Positions 1-7,358 of a DNA stretch of 19,827 nt are shown piece after piece. Under the pieces are notes generated by a model. It saw only the letters and a program-made list of their open reading frames with translations, was not told where the DNA came from and did not search any database. The position numbers were made by a program, and so were the translations under genes. Every line of letters begins with the position of its first letter. The first letter of the stretch is position 1. Source of the stretch: JBBRGG01 sp038240875 (GTDB taxonomy: Bacteria > Planctomycetota > Phycisphaerae > Phycisphaerales > UBA1924); the NCBI GenBank assembly GCA_038240875.1, contig JBBRGG010000031.1:1-19827 (forward strand). Direction: 5' to 3'.

Positions 1-4
1 CATT

Positions 5-1699
5 GTGACACACTTCGACCCATCGCGCAACGAACATGCGCCGAACAGCGCGCGAGATTTTGGCGGGATCCGTATCATACTTTCGTTGCTCGGGACGACG
101 CTGGATGCCGGGTTTACCGCGCAGCGCTGGGAGCGGTGGCGGCCGACGGTATCGCTTTGCCAGCATGAGGACTTATCGATTGATCGGGTTGAGTTGTTGT
201 TTCCAAGGATGGGCATGAACTTGTCCAAGCAGGTCGCTGCGGACATTAAGCAGGTGTCGCCTGGTACTGAAGTTCGGACTGCGTTGCTTGATACGCGTGA
301 TCCTTGGGACTTTGAAGAGGTGTATTCGGCGCTGCATGATTTTGCGGCGGGGTATGCCTTTGATCAAGAACGCGAGGAGTATCTGGTTCATATCACCACG
401 GGCACACACGTGGCGCAGATTTGCTTGTTCTTGCTAACTGAGACGCGGCGATTTCCTGCGAAACTGATCCAGAGCAGCCCAACTCTCAAGTCGCGCAATC
501 CGGTGGGTGAGTATCGCGTGATCGATCTCGATTTGTCCAAGTACAACACGATTGCGGCTCGCTTTCATCGAGAGTTTACCGACAACCTTGCCGAGTTAAA
601 GTCGGGCATCGCGACGAGGAACGTGCGGTTTAATCGGTTGATCGAAGAGATCGAGCATGTCGCGGTGAACTCGGTGGATCCGATTTTGCTGTCCGGGCCG
701 ACGGGCGCGGGAAAGAGCCAGCTCGCGCGGCGGATCTATGAACTGAAAAAGCACAGAAGGCAGATCGAGGGTGAGTTTGTCGATGTGAATTGTGCCACGC
801 TGCGCGGCGATACGGCGATGTCGAGCTTGTTTGGGCACAAGAAGGGCGCGTATACCGGGGCGACGGCGGATCGCGCCGGGTTGCTCAGGTCGGCGCATGG
901 CGGGGTGTTGTTTCTGGATGAGATTGGTGAGCTTGGTTTGGATGAACAGGCGATGTTGCTGCGTGCGCTGGAAGAGAAGCGATTTATGCCGATGGGCGCG
1001 GATGTTGAGGTGACGAGTGATTTTCAGTTGATCGCGGGGACGAATCGGGACTTGCGTGCGCGGGTTGAGGAAGGATTGTTTCGAGAAGATTTGTTGACGC
1101 GGATCAACTTGTGGAGTTTTTCGCTGCCTGCGCTGAAGGATCGGCGCGAGGATATCGAGCCGAATCTGGCGTATGAGCTTGTGCAGCGCGAGAAGCGGTT
1201 GGGAAAGGCAGTACGATTTAGCACGGAGGCGAAAGAGGCGTATCTTGCGTTTGCGACATCGAAGAGGGCGATCTGGCGTGGGAACTTTCGCGATTTGTCC
1301 GCGTCGATTGCCCGGATGGCGACGTTCGCAACGTCCGGACGAATAACCGAGGACATCGTTGCGGTTGAAGTAGTACGGCTGGAAACGGCGTGGACAAGTT
1401 CACGCGCAATCGAACAGAACCTCGCAAATGGAAGCCAAGGTGATGGTCGAGGGACTGATCTGTGCGAAGCGGTGCTTGGTGCGGCGAGGGCTGCGGAGCT
1501 TGATCGGTTTGATCGGGTGCAGTTGGCGGATGTGCTCGCGGTGTGCCGGGCGAGTCGGTCTATGTCTGAGGCAGGTAGAGCGTTGTTCGCCCAATCGCGT
1601 GAGCGTAAGGCGAGTAGTAATGACGCGGATCGCCTGCGGAAGTATATGGGGAAACTCGGATTAACCTGGGAGATGGTGCACGAAGTGGTGGGCGGCTGA
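5..1699 (+). CDS. rtcR: RtcR, sigma-54-dependent activator of the RNA-repair gene rtcB
   Basis: This is a bacterial enhancer-binding protein of the RtcR family. The N-terminal region (about residues 21-190) matches the RtcR CARF-type sensor; HITTGTHVAQIC near 129-140 is the characteristic ligand-pocket stretch. The AAA+ domain follows, with Walker A GPTGAGKS (231-238), the sigma-54 contact loop GAYTGA (281-286), Walker B VLFLDEIGEL (301-310) and an Arg-rich FREDLLTRIN segment near 359. A Fis-like helix-turn-helix tail lies at about 520-564. In studied bacteria RtcR senses RNA damage products and drives sigma-54 transcription of rtcBA. Here rtcB is 2.8 kb downstream in the same orientation. 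GTG at position 5 is the first in-frame start visible. It gives about 20 residues more than usual before the CARF core, and the window edge is only four bases away, so the true start is uncertain. The coding strand is unusually G-rich. Confidence 0.93.
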   Translation: MTHFDPSRNEHAPNSARDFGGIRIILSLLGTTLDAGFTAQRWERWRPTVSLCQHEDLSIDRVELLFPRMGMNLSKQVAADIKQVSPGTEVRTALLDTRDPWDFEEVYSALHDFAAGYAFDQEREEYLVHITTGTHVAQICLFLLTETRRFPAKLIQSSPTLKSRNPVGEYRVIDLDLSKYNTIAARFHREFTDNLAELKSGIATRNVRFNRLIEEIEHVAVNSVDPILLSGPTGAGKSQLARRIYELKKHRRQIEGEFVDVNCATLRGDTAMSSLFGHKKGAYTGATADRAGLLRSAHGGVLFLDEIGELGLDEQAMLLRALEEKRFMPMGADVEVTSDFQLIAGTNRDLRARVEEGLFREDLLTRINLWSFSLPALKDRREDIEPNLAYELVQREKRLGKAVRFSTEAKEAYLAFATSKRAIWRGNFRDLSASIARMATFATSGRITEDIVAVEVVRLETAWTSSRAIEQNLANGSQGDGRGTDLCEAVLGAARAAELDRFDRVQLADVLAVCRASRSMSEAGRALFAQSRERKASSNDADRLRKYMGKLGLTWEMVHEVVGG

Positions 1700-1824
1700 A
1701 CCAGCACAGTCTGGCCAAGCTGAAGGACCAAGCCGAATTGGAAGAAGCGTGTATCGCCGTGTGGAACACGCTGACGAAGGAACGCGTCAAGACCCTCTGC
1801 CGCGTGGGATGGCTGCCCGATACT
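1696..1824 (+). pseudogene. Short orphan coding remnant, possibly a transposase C-terminus
   Basis: Overlapping the rtcR stop codon, a second frame stays open for about 43 codons and ends in TAG at 1822-1824. It reads as a helical tail, for example SLAKLKDQAELEEACIAVWN followed by TLTKERVKTLCRVGWLPDT. It looks like a real protein end: amphipathic, Trp-rich and with no low-complexity bias. It has no start codon or ribosome-binding site of its own. The style resembles C-terminal tails of DDE-type (IS630-like) transposases, but I cannot assign a family from sequence alone. The best reading is the 3' scrap of a decayed mobile-element gene that was joined to the end of rtcR. Confidence 0.3.
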
Positions 1825-2021
1825 TAGGTGCGATTGGCCATGATGAATCGAAGCTTGGAGGGACATCGATTGCATGGGGAACCAGTAGCTGCTCCGCATC
1901 GGAAGGGAGGCGCAGGCAACCGAGGCAAAGTCACACCAGGATCGAAGCAATTATGACAGATTATGGTGGTACGTTAACGCACATGCAAAGCACCGCCACT
2001 GTGTAATTCAACCGCATTTTC
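1825..2021. other. Spacer between the remnant and the dockerin gene, nothing recognised
   Basis: These roughly 200 bases separate the 3' ends of the rtcR side and the convergent dockerin gene. I see no intrinsic terminator on either strand, no tRNA and no convincing coding frame. With the remnant just upstream, this may be scar DNA from an old insertion or deletion. Confidence 0.4.
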
Positions 2022-3785
2022 TTAGCAGCCACCAGCCTCGAAAAGCGTGAAAAACGCGGCAACATCGCCACCGGTGATCCCGCCATCGAGATCCACGTCG
2101 GCACAAGCGGCACCTGCTTCGTACTGCGCAAAGAACGCCGCAATATCTCCGCCGGTGACGCCACCATCCTGATCAAAATCAGCGGCACACGCCGGGCACG
2201 TTGGCCCGCCTTGCCCGAGCGTTCCATCAACGTTGATGCGCATCGCCTTCACGTCTTGCGAGCCGAACGCGCCGTCGCTCCATGCAGAAGCGATCCAGCC
2301 TTCAGCAGGGTTGTTGATCGTTGATTGACGGCCCTTTGTCGTAGCATTGGTCGCGACTTCGAGGATTGTAGGATTCCAAGTGGGCGCGCCGCTGGCATCA
2401 AGTCGCGTCGAGAGCACGCCCATGGGCCCGTTGCCGCCGGCGTATTGGAGCCACGTCACGATCGATTGGCCTTGCACATCGTCAACGCTTACAAATGAGC
2501 TTGGGTTGCCGGTGAACGGCTGTAATATGACGCCTGCGCCGCCGTTCCAAAGGAGCGAACCAGCCGAATTGATCCGCTGTGCACCAAGGCCAAACTGAGA
2601 TTGGTTCGCGTTGCTGGTTTGATATGCGAGGGTGTAATCACCCGAGATCGCGTCGAAGGCGACACTAGCAGAGAGACGCAATTCCGTCGCCACGGCGGTC
2701 GTAGAAACCGCCAGCCCGTTGGCGGCGAAACGGAAGGTGCCATTGCTATCAACGTGCTGGAGCCAGGCGTTGCGCGTCGTAGCGTTGTCATACCACGCCG
2801 CGATCGCGCCGTTATTGCCATCAGAAAGTAGCTTTGGGTAGTACGCGGTCTGGATGCCACGCTGGGGCGTCGCACTGCTTGCATAGACGTCAAGCGGCGT
2901 GCCATTGCCCCAAGACGCCGCGCCAGATGCACTCCACTTGTTGATCTTGAGGTCCTTGTGCGACGTGACAAAGTTTGTCCCCTCGGCACGCACCCACATC
3001 ATGATAAACCCGTCACCCGATCGCACCATGTCCGCGGGCAGCTGCGCACGACCAATCTCGGTGAGCTGCCACGCAGGCCCAAATGTGCCATTGCTCAAGA
3101 CGCGCTGGAAGTTCAACGTCGCACCAGAGCCCCAGCATACCACGCACCCGCCATCTTCGAGCGCGACGACCTGTGGCCCAAGCGCACCCGACGAACCGGG
3201 AATGAGCAAACCATCCGCGCTCGCGCCGCCCCAGTTTTTCGTCGCCACGCCGTTGGCGTTCGTCACTTTCTGAACATAGATCGCGTTGTTGTCGTATGCG
3301 ACGATCGCGTCACCGGCAGAGTTCACGTCAAAGTCGATGAGGAAGGTCGCCGTGTTGGTGCGAAGCGGGCTGAGCACAGCCGCAGGCGAGAGCAACGCCG
3401 CCCCATCGGGCCCGAGCAACTGGATCGCATGCTTGTACCCCTGCGACAAACCAGCGACGTTATCGTTGTAGACTACCCATGAAGTGCCACCAGTTGCTTC
3501 GACCGGACCCTTGCCCCACAACGGACCATTCTGATCGCCCGCGCCGACGAAGACTGGAGTGTTCACCGATGTGTCGCTCGTCCACTGCGCGTTCGCCGTT
3601 GAAACGAATGCGCCGCATGCCGCGAAACCGCTAGCAACCAGGCTGAGGAGACGGGCAACGCTATTTGTACGTACGTGGCCGCTCGCGCGAGCCATTCGAA
3701 TCGTGCATGCAGAAGCGAATCGACCAGAGTTTAGAATGCAGCCGGGAACCAACGATGCGAACGAGCAAGTGAAAACATCACGCAT
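2022..3785 (-). CDS. Secreted protein with C-terminal GC-type dockerin repeats
   Basis: This is a 587-residue exported protein of unknown function. A positively charged stretch is followed by a hydrophobic core (VARLLSLVASGFAACGAF) and a likely cleavage site after STANA. The mature part is rich in Asn, Gly, Trp and Thr and has repeating strands such as AIVAYDNN, AIAAWYDN and IVTWLQY, suggesting a beta-propeller or WD-like fold. The C-terminus has two dockerin-like calcium loops (DFDQDGGVTGGD and DVDLDGGITGGD), each followed by AFF, and ends in GGC. This is the GC-type tail typical of Phycisphaerales surface or secreted proteins. The start at 3785 is chosen because AAGGAGG lies eight bases upstream. 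A later ATG at 3695 would give a more ordinary 36-residue signal peptide but has no ribosome-binding site. Codons upstream of 3785 are in frame but probably untranslated. Confidence 0.85.
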   Translation of the reverse strand: MRDVFTCSFASLVPGCILNSGRFASACTIRMARASGHVRTNSVARLLSLVASGFAACGAFVSTANAQWTSDTSVNTPVFVGAGDQNGPLWGKGPVEATGGTSWVVYNDNVAGLSQGYKHAIQLLGPDGAALLSPAAVLSPLRTNTATFLIDFDVNSAGDAIVAYDNNAIYVQKVTNANGVATKNWGGASADGLLIPGSSGALGPQVVALEDGGCVVCWGSGATLNFQRVLSNGTFGPAWQLTEIGRAQLPADMVRSGDGFIMMWVRAEGTNFVTSHKDLKINKWSASGAASWGNGTPLDVYASSATPQRGIQTAYYPKLLSDGNNGAIAAWYDNATTRNAWLQHVDSNGTFRFAANGLAVSTTAVATELRLSASVAFDAISGDYTLAYQTSNANQSQFGLGAQRINSAGSLLWNGGAGVILQPFTGNPSSFVSVDDVQGQSIVTWLQYAGGNGPMGVLSTRLDASGAPTWNPTILEVATNATTKGRQSTINNPAEGWIASAWSDGAFGSQDVKAMRINVDGTLGQGGPTCPACAADFDQDGGVTGGDIAAFFAQYEAGAACADVDLDGGITGGDVAAFFTLFEAGGC

Positions 3786-3793
3786 GGAAAGAA

Positions 3794-3800
3794 CCTCCTT
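3794..3800 (-). promoter_or_regulatory. Strong Shine-Dalgarno that fixes the dockerin gene start
   Basis: The minus strand reads AAGGAGG followed by eight bases and ATG at 3785. It is the strongest ribosome-binding site I noticed in the window. It favours the 587-residue form over the 36-residue-signal form that would start at 3695. Confidence 0.7.
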
Positions 3801-4384
3801 AACGCAGTCTACACACACAGCAGGATTTACCCTAGCAGTATATTGAAATACCGTTTGCACTATCTTTCCCGTGCATTTTTAGAGGACAATCTGCCCTCAA
3901 ACCCACCTCAAAGGGCCAGAAGTCAGTCCCGTTGTGATGACGCGCGAGGTTCTTCAACAGCCTGCTAACGAGAACCACAAACGATCTAAAGTACGATGCA
4001 AAGCACGAGAGAAAACAAGAGCCTTAACACACAAGACCAGCCCACAAAGGCATCGTCAGTCAACTCACAGAACAAAAAACCGCACACATCCACGAACGCA
4101 TTGAACCCCAGCGGAGAAACTAGTCCCAACGCGCTAAAACACAAGCACTACCCCGCACAATCCACACTCTATTCCCCGCATGTACATGCACTTTGCGAAC
4201 TGTGGCTCAATCTTTACGCTCTCGCCACCTACTCATGTTCCATCATACTGGGACCTATTACCACAATCTCTGAAACTTCACATATTCCACTCTCGGCGCC
4301 TTCTACAACGTCCAACCCCACCACCACTCCCCATCCCCCCAAAGAACTGCGCGTAATGCCATTGAAAAAAGGAATTGTTTTACC
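3801..4384. other. Gene-poor C/A-rich interval upstream of rtcB
   Basis: This stretch between the divergently oriented dockerin gene and rtcB has no convincing gene. The plus strand is strongly rich in C and A and poor in G. An open frame at 3996-4463 exists, but its product is a Thr/Ser/Pro/Asn/His-rich string with no ribosome-binding site or recognisable domain, as expected from such base composition. One perfect 6-bp inverted repeat, GGTTCT (3948-3953) and AGAACC (3971-3976) with a 17-base centre, stands out. Its inner part resembles ends of some insertion sequences. No tRNA or Y-RNA-like structure was evident to me. Confidence 0.5.
3837..3842 (-). promoter_or_regulatory. Possible -10 box for the dockerin gene
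   Basis: TATACT on the minus strand matches the sigma-70 -10 consensus at five of six positions. It lies about 50 bases before the start codon at 3785. No good -35 box sits at 16-18 bases, so this is only a candidate. Confidence 0.28.
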
Positions 4385-4401
4385 CGGGGCGGGATTTTGC
4401 A
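4385..4401 (+). promoter_or_regulatory. Candidate sigma-54 (-24/-12) promoter for rtcB
   Basis: The sequence CGGGGCGGGATTTTGCA has GG at 4387-4388 and GC at 4399-4400, exactly ten bases apart, as required by the -24/-12 class. The -12 half (TTTTGCA) is a full match to TTGCW. The -24 half is weak beyond the GG (GGGCGG where GGCACG is ideal). Initiation would fall near 4412, about 100 bases before the rtcB start. An RtcR-type activator encoded 2.8 kb upstream makes the position sensible. Sigma-54 dependence is inferred. Confidence 0.42.
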
Positions 4402-4512
4402 TCGCGTGCAATCATTCAGTTCACTTTCGGCTAACGCGTAACACCCTCCATCCTCTAAACTGACGAAGTATCTCGTGACTCCACATAATCGCACCTACAC
4501 GAAAGCACGCTA

Positions 4513-6078
4513 GTGAGCAAAAAAAATCAACGCAACGCCAAACGATCATCTGCTCCCGACCCTTCCGTCCTCGCATCAAACTCCGCCCCTTCATCTTCCC
4601 CGCGCTTCGTCCCCACAGGCGAAGCCACCGCCATCATGCCCGTTCTCAATGGTAAGCTCACCCCCATCACCGTCATCGGCACCAAAGTCATACGCGATGC
4701 CCTCGATGATCTCTGCATCAAGCAAGCCATCAACGCGCGCTGCGCGCCAGGCGTCACTAATGTAATCCTCAACCCCGACGCCCATGGCGGCTACGGTGCG
4801 CCCATCGGCTGTGTCATGGTCTCTCCCACCCACATCTACCCCGGCCCCGTCGGCGTCGACATCAAGTGTTCCATGAGCCTCTTGCAACTCGATCTCCCTG
4901 AAAACGCCGTCAAGGATAAGAAAACTCGCCGCGCCTTGATCGAAGCAATCCTCGAACGCACACCCACCGGCGCAGGCAACCGCAAAGCCCCCAAGGGCCG
5001 CCACATCGACTTCGACCTAGGCCGCCGCGCAGTCACCCAAGGCGCGAGCCAAGCGGTCCTGCGCGAACTCGGCATTCCCGTCGAGTGGGCCACGCGATGC
5101 GAAGACTCTTTCCACGTCGGCCACGACGGCACCGCCGACGCGCTCTCTTCTCGCCTTAACCGCTTCACCACCACCGGCAACGGCTCCGAAATCTTCCGCG
5201 TCAAAGCCGCCCAGCTCGGCTCCTATGGCGGCGGCAACCACTTCGGCGAATGTGAAATCGTTCACATCGACGAATCCCTACACGCAAAATCCGCAGCCAA
5301 CGTCTTTGGCTTGCGGGATAAGCACGTCGCCTTCCTCTCCCACTGTGGCTCGCGTGGCTGGGGCTCGCTTTTGGCCGAGGGCCAGTTCAAAGTCATGCAA
5401 AAAAAGTTCGCCGACTGGGGCATCCCTCTCCCAGGCAACGACCGCCACATGGTCCACGCGCCCTTGGGTTCACCCGAAGCCAACGCCTATATCGACGACA
5501 TGTCCATGGGTGCAAATTTCGCAACTGTCAACCACATGCTCATCAACGCGCTGGTTTTAGAAGCCTTTCAGGAAGTCATCCCAGGCGCCAAGGGCAACCT
5601 TGTCTACTTCATCAGCCACAACATCGCTCGCCAGGAAGTCGTCAACAACACCAGAGCTTGGGTCCATCGCAAGGGCGCGACCCGCGCCTTCCCCGCCCAG
5701 CACCACGCCCTCAAAGACACTCCCTTCTACAACACCGGCCACCCCATACTCCTCCCCGGCAACCCCCAAGACGGCTCCGCTGTCATGGTCGCCGAACCCG
5801 GCGCATCCTTGTCTTGCTACAGCGTCAACCACGGCGCGGGCCGTCGCATGAGCCGCACTGCCGCCATTAAGTCCTTCGACCAAGCCTTCATCGATAAAAG
5901 CTTCACCGACGCCGACATTTTGACCAACTGCCGAAACTACCCGATGGACGAAGCCCCTCGCGCGTACAAAGACTTTGAAGAAGTTCTTTCAAGCGTGAAG
6001 CTCGCGGGTTTGGCGAGCGAAGTCGCACGCCTGAAGGCAAAGTTCGTGATCAAAGACGGAGACAAGGCAGATGACTGA
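4513..6078 (+). CDS. rtcB: RtcB-family RNA-splicing/repair ligase
   Basis: RtcB is a GTP- and Mn2+-dependent ligase that joins RNA 3'-phosphate or 2',3'-cyclic phosphate ends to 5'-OH ends, in tRNA splicing or RNA repair. Metal-site motifs are present in order: NPDAHGGYGAPIG, VGVDIKCSM (Cys ligand kept, but Lys and Ser replace the usual Gly residues), GGGNHFGE, HCGSRGWG and ISHNIARQE. The guanylylated-His motif NHGAGRRMSR and a C-terminal DEAPRAYKDFEEVL follow. At 521 residues it is longer than E. coli RtcB (about 408) and belongs to a divergent branch. The first 35 or so residues are Ser/Ala/Pro-rich and probably disordered. The start is GTG at 4513, with only a weak upstream GAAAG. Third codon positions are strongly C-rich, unlike rtcR. 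rtcA (RNA cyclase) is not adjacent. Confidence 0.93.
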   Translation: MSKKNQRNAKRSSAPDPSVLASNSAPSSSPRFVPTGEATAIMPVLNGKLTPITVIGTKVIRDALDDLCIKQAINARCAPGVTNVILNPDAHGGYGAPIGCVMVSPTHIYPGPVGVDIKCSMSLLQLDLPENAVKDKKTRRALIEAILERTPTGAGNRKAPKGRHIDFDLGRRAVTQGASQAVLRELGIPVEWATRCEDSFHVGHDGTADALSSRLNRFTTTGNGSEIFRVKAAQLGSYGGGNHFGECEIVHIDESLHAKSAANVFGLRDKHVAFLSHCGSRGWGSLLAEGQFKVMQKKFADWGIPLPGNDRHMVHAPLGSPEANAYIDDMSMGANFATVNHMLINALVLEAFQEVIPGAKGNLVYFISHNIARQEVVNNTRAWVHRKGATRAFPAQHHALKDTPFYNTGHPILLPGNPQDGSAVMVAEPGASLSCYSVNHGAGRRMSRTAAIKSFDQAFIDKSFTDADILTNCRNYPMDEAPRAYKDFEEVLSSVKLAGLASEVARLKAKFVIKDGDKADD

Positions 6079-6117
6079 TTCACGCTTCCAGTAAAGCTCC
6101 AGTATTCATTGCGTAAC

Positions 6118-6145
6118 CCCGCTCGCAGAGAGCGGGTTTCATTCT
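6118..6145 (+). terminator. Intrinsic terminator after rtcB
   Basis: A 7-bp stem CCCGCTC (6118-6124) and GAGCGGG (6130-6136) with the five-base loop GCAGA is followed by TTTCATTCT. It lies 40 bases after the rtcB stop. The opposite strand has no T-rich tail, so it serves rtcB rather than the convergent stress-protein gene. Confidence 0.7.
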
Positions 6146-6198
6146 CTAATTACTCTCTACCTCTTTGCGTGAGTTTGATCGCAAATTCGTAATAGATG

Positions 6199-7101
6199 CT
6201 ACTTCACTTCCGGTGGCCTCACCGTGAGCACCGCGCACGGCGCATCGCGCACCACTCGCTCGGCGGTCGCTCCCATCAGCAAATCACGCAGATTCGTCCG
6301 CCCACGCACGCCAAGCACGACCAAATCCGCATCCACACCCTTCACATATTCAATGATGCCTTGCCCATGATGCGCATGGTCCACAACATCGATCTGCGCG
6401 TTGCTCCATAATGCCTCACTTCCAAGCGTGTTGCAGAATGCGTGCAACCGCTCACGCACTTGGTTCCTCGCCGCAGCCGCGTTAAGCGTGCTCAACTGTG
6501 TCCGCGATACAAACCCGAGTAAATTTCGTGGCGGGGTGTGCACATGCACCACATGCAACTTCGCCTCATCTTGCGCCGCAACGCGAATTGCGGCGTCGAC
6601 CGCCTCCTTGCTCGTATCCGAAAAATCTACGCACGCCACCACATGGCTGAAGCGTTCACTCTTGCGTTCACGCACCAGCAGCACAGGACAGTGTGCATGC
6701 CGGACGCACCCAGCGGCGACCGACCCGGCCCACGTTGATCTCCCCTGACCATGAATGCCAAGGATCAAAAGTGCCGAACGCGTTGCTGTCGGAGCACTAC
6801 GCCTCGTCAACTCCGCGACGGCGTTGTTCACAACACACTCAAATGAAATATCCAAAAGCCAAGCGTATTCGAGTGCCAACGCCTTCCACTGGGTTCGGGC
6901 ATCTTCAACTAGTCCGTCTTGAATCTGCATCGCAATCTGTGATAACGCCTCTTGCAAATCAAGTACGACCAACGTGTCGATCACATGAAGCGCAGAGACC
7001 TTTGCGCGATTCCACGAAGCAATCCGCATGGCCTGCGCGAGAGCATCAAGGCTGCACGCGGAAAAGTCAACCCCCGCAACAATGTGCGAAAGACGATCCA
7101 T
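6199..7101 (-). CDS. Tandem-domain universal stress protein (UspA family)
   Basis: This 300-residue cytoplasmic protein has two Usp domains. Each begins with a beta-strand ending in VDFS (IVAGVDFSACS and VVACVDFSDTS) and ends with the typical CPVLLV or CAVLTV strand. The second domain retains an ATP-binding-like loop G-x2-G-x9-G (GVRGRTNLRDLLMG), then ATAERV, with Ala where Ser/Thr usually contacts phosphate. The first domain has a loop two residues shorter (GIHGQGRSTWAGSV). Family members bind ATP or AMP and aid survival under stress, but their targets vary. The start at 7101 is supported by AGGAG seven bases upstream. The gene stands alone: convergent with rtcB (about 120 bases apart) and divergent from the PilZ gene. 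Confidence 0.9.
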   Translation of the reverse strand: MDRLSHIVAGVDFSACSLDALAQAMRIASWNRAKVSALHVIDTLVVLDLQEALSQIAMQIQDGLVEDARTQWKALALEYAWLLDISFECVVNNAVAELTRRSAPTATRSALLILGIHGQGRSTWAGSVAAGCVRHAHCPVLLVRERKSERFSHVVACVDFSDTSKEAVDAAIRVAAQDEAKLHVVHVHTPPRNLLGFVSRTQLSTLNAAAARNQVRERLHAFCNTLGSEALWSNAQIDVVDHAHHGQGIIEYVKGVDADLVVLGVRGRTNLRDLLMGATAERVVRDAPCAVLTVRPPEVK

Positions 7102-7306
7102 GATGCCTCTCCTGAATGTTGACCATGATCAGATAACTTGAGTTAATCGCATCTAGAGCCACTGTAGACTTATTTGTCCTCTTTGTTCCAGCTCAGATAT
7201 GTTCCACATTTCTTGCGAATCAAGTTTGAGCCTTACAACCCGCGCATCCTGCGGCGACGGCCTAAATCCGGCATACGTACACACAAGATGCAGGGATTCC
7301 ACTCGG

Positions 7307-7335
7307 TTCAAACCATGAGCTAAACAAACTATACA
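7307..7335 (+). promoter_or_regulatory. Candidate sigma-70 promoter for the PilZ gene
   Basis: TTCAAA (7307-7312) and TATACA (7330-7335) are separated by 17 bases. Each matches consensus at four of six positions. A start near 7342 would leave a 5' leader of only about 17 bases. This agrees with the lack of a clear Shine-Dalgarno before the ATG at 7359. Confidence 0.35.
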
Positions 7336-7358
7336 ATCAGGCCGAAACAACCGCTGCG

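Noticed and set aside
1024..1950. 308-residue antisense frame over the 3' half of rtcR
   Set aside because: It lies opposite well-supported rtcR codons, has a Ser/Arg-rich composition and no recognisable domain. It is a shadow of rtcR's G-rich coding strand.
3996..4463. 155-residue open frame on the plus strand before rtcB
   Set aside because: The product is a Thr/Ser/Pro/Asn/His-rich string without a domain, the ATG lacks a ribosome-binding site, and the frame is explained by the C/A-rich, G-poor strand.
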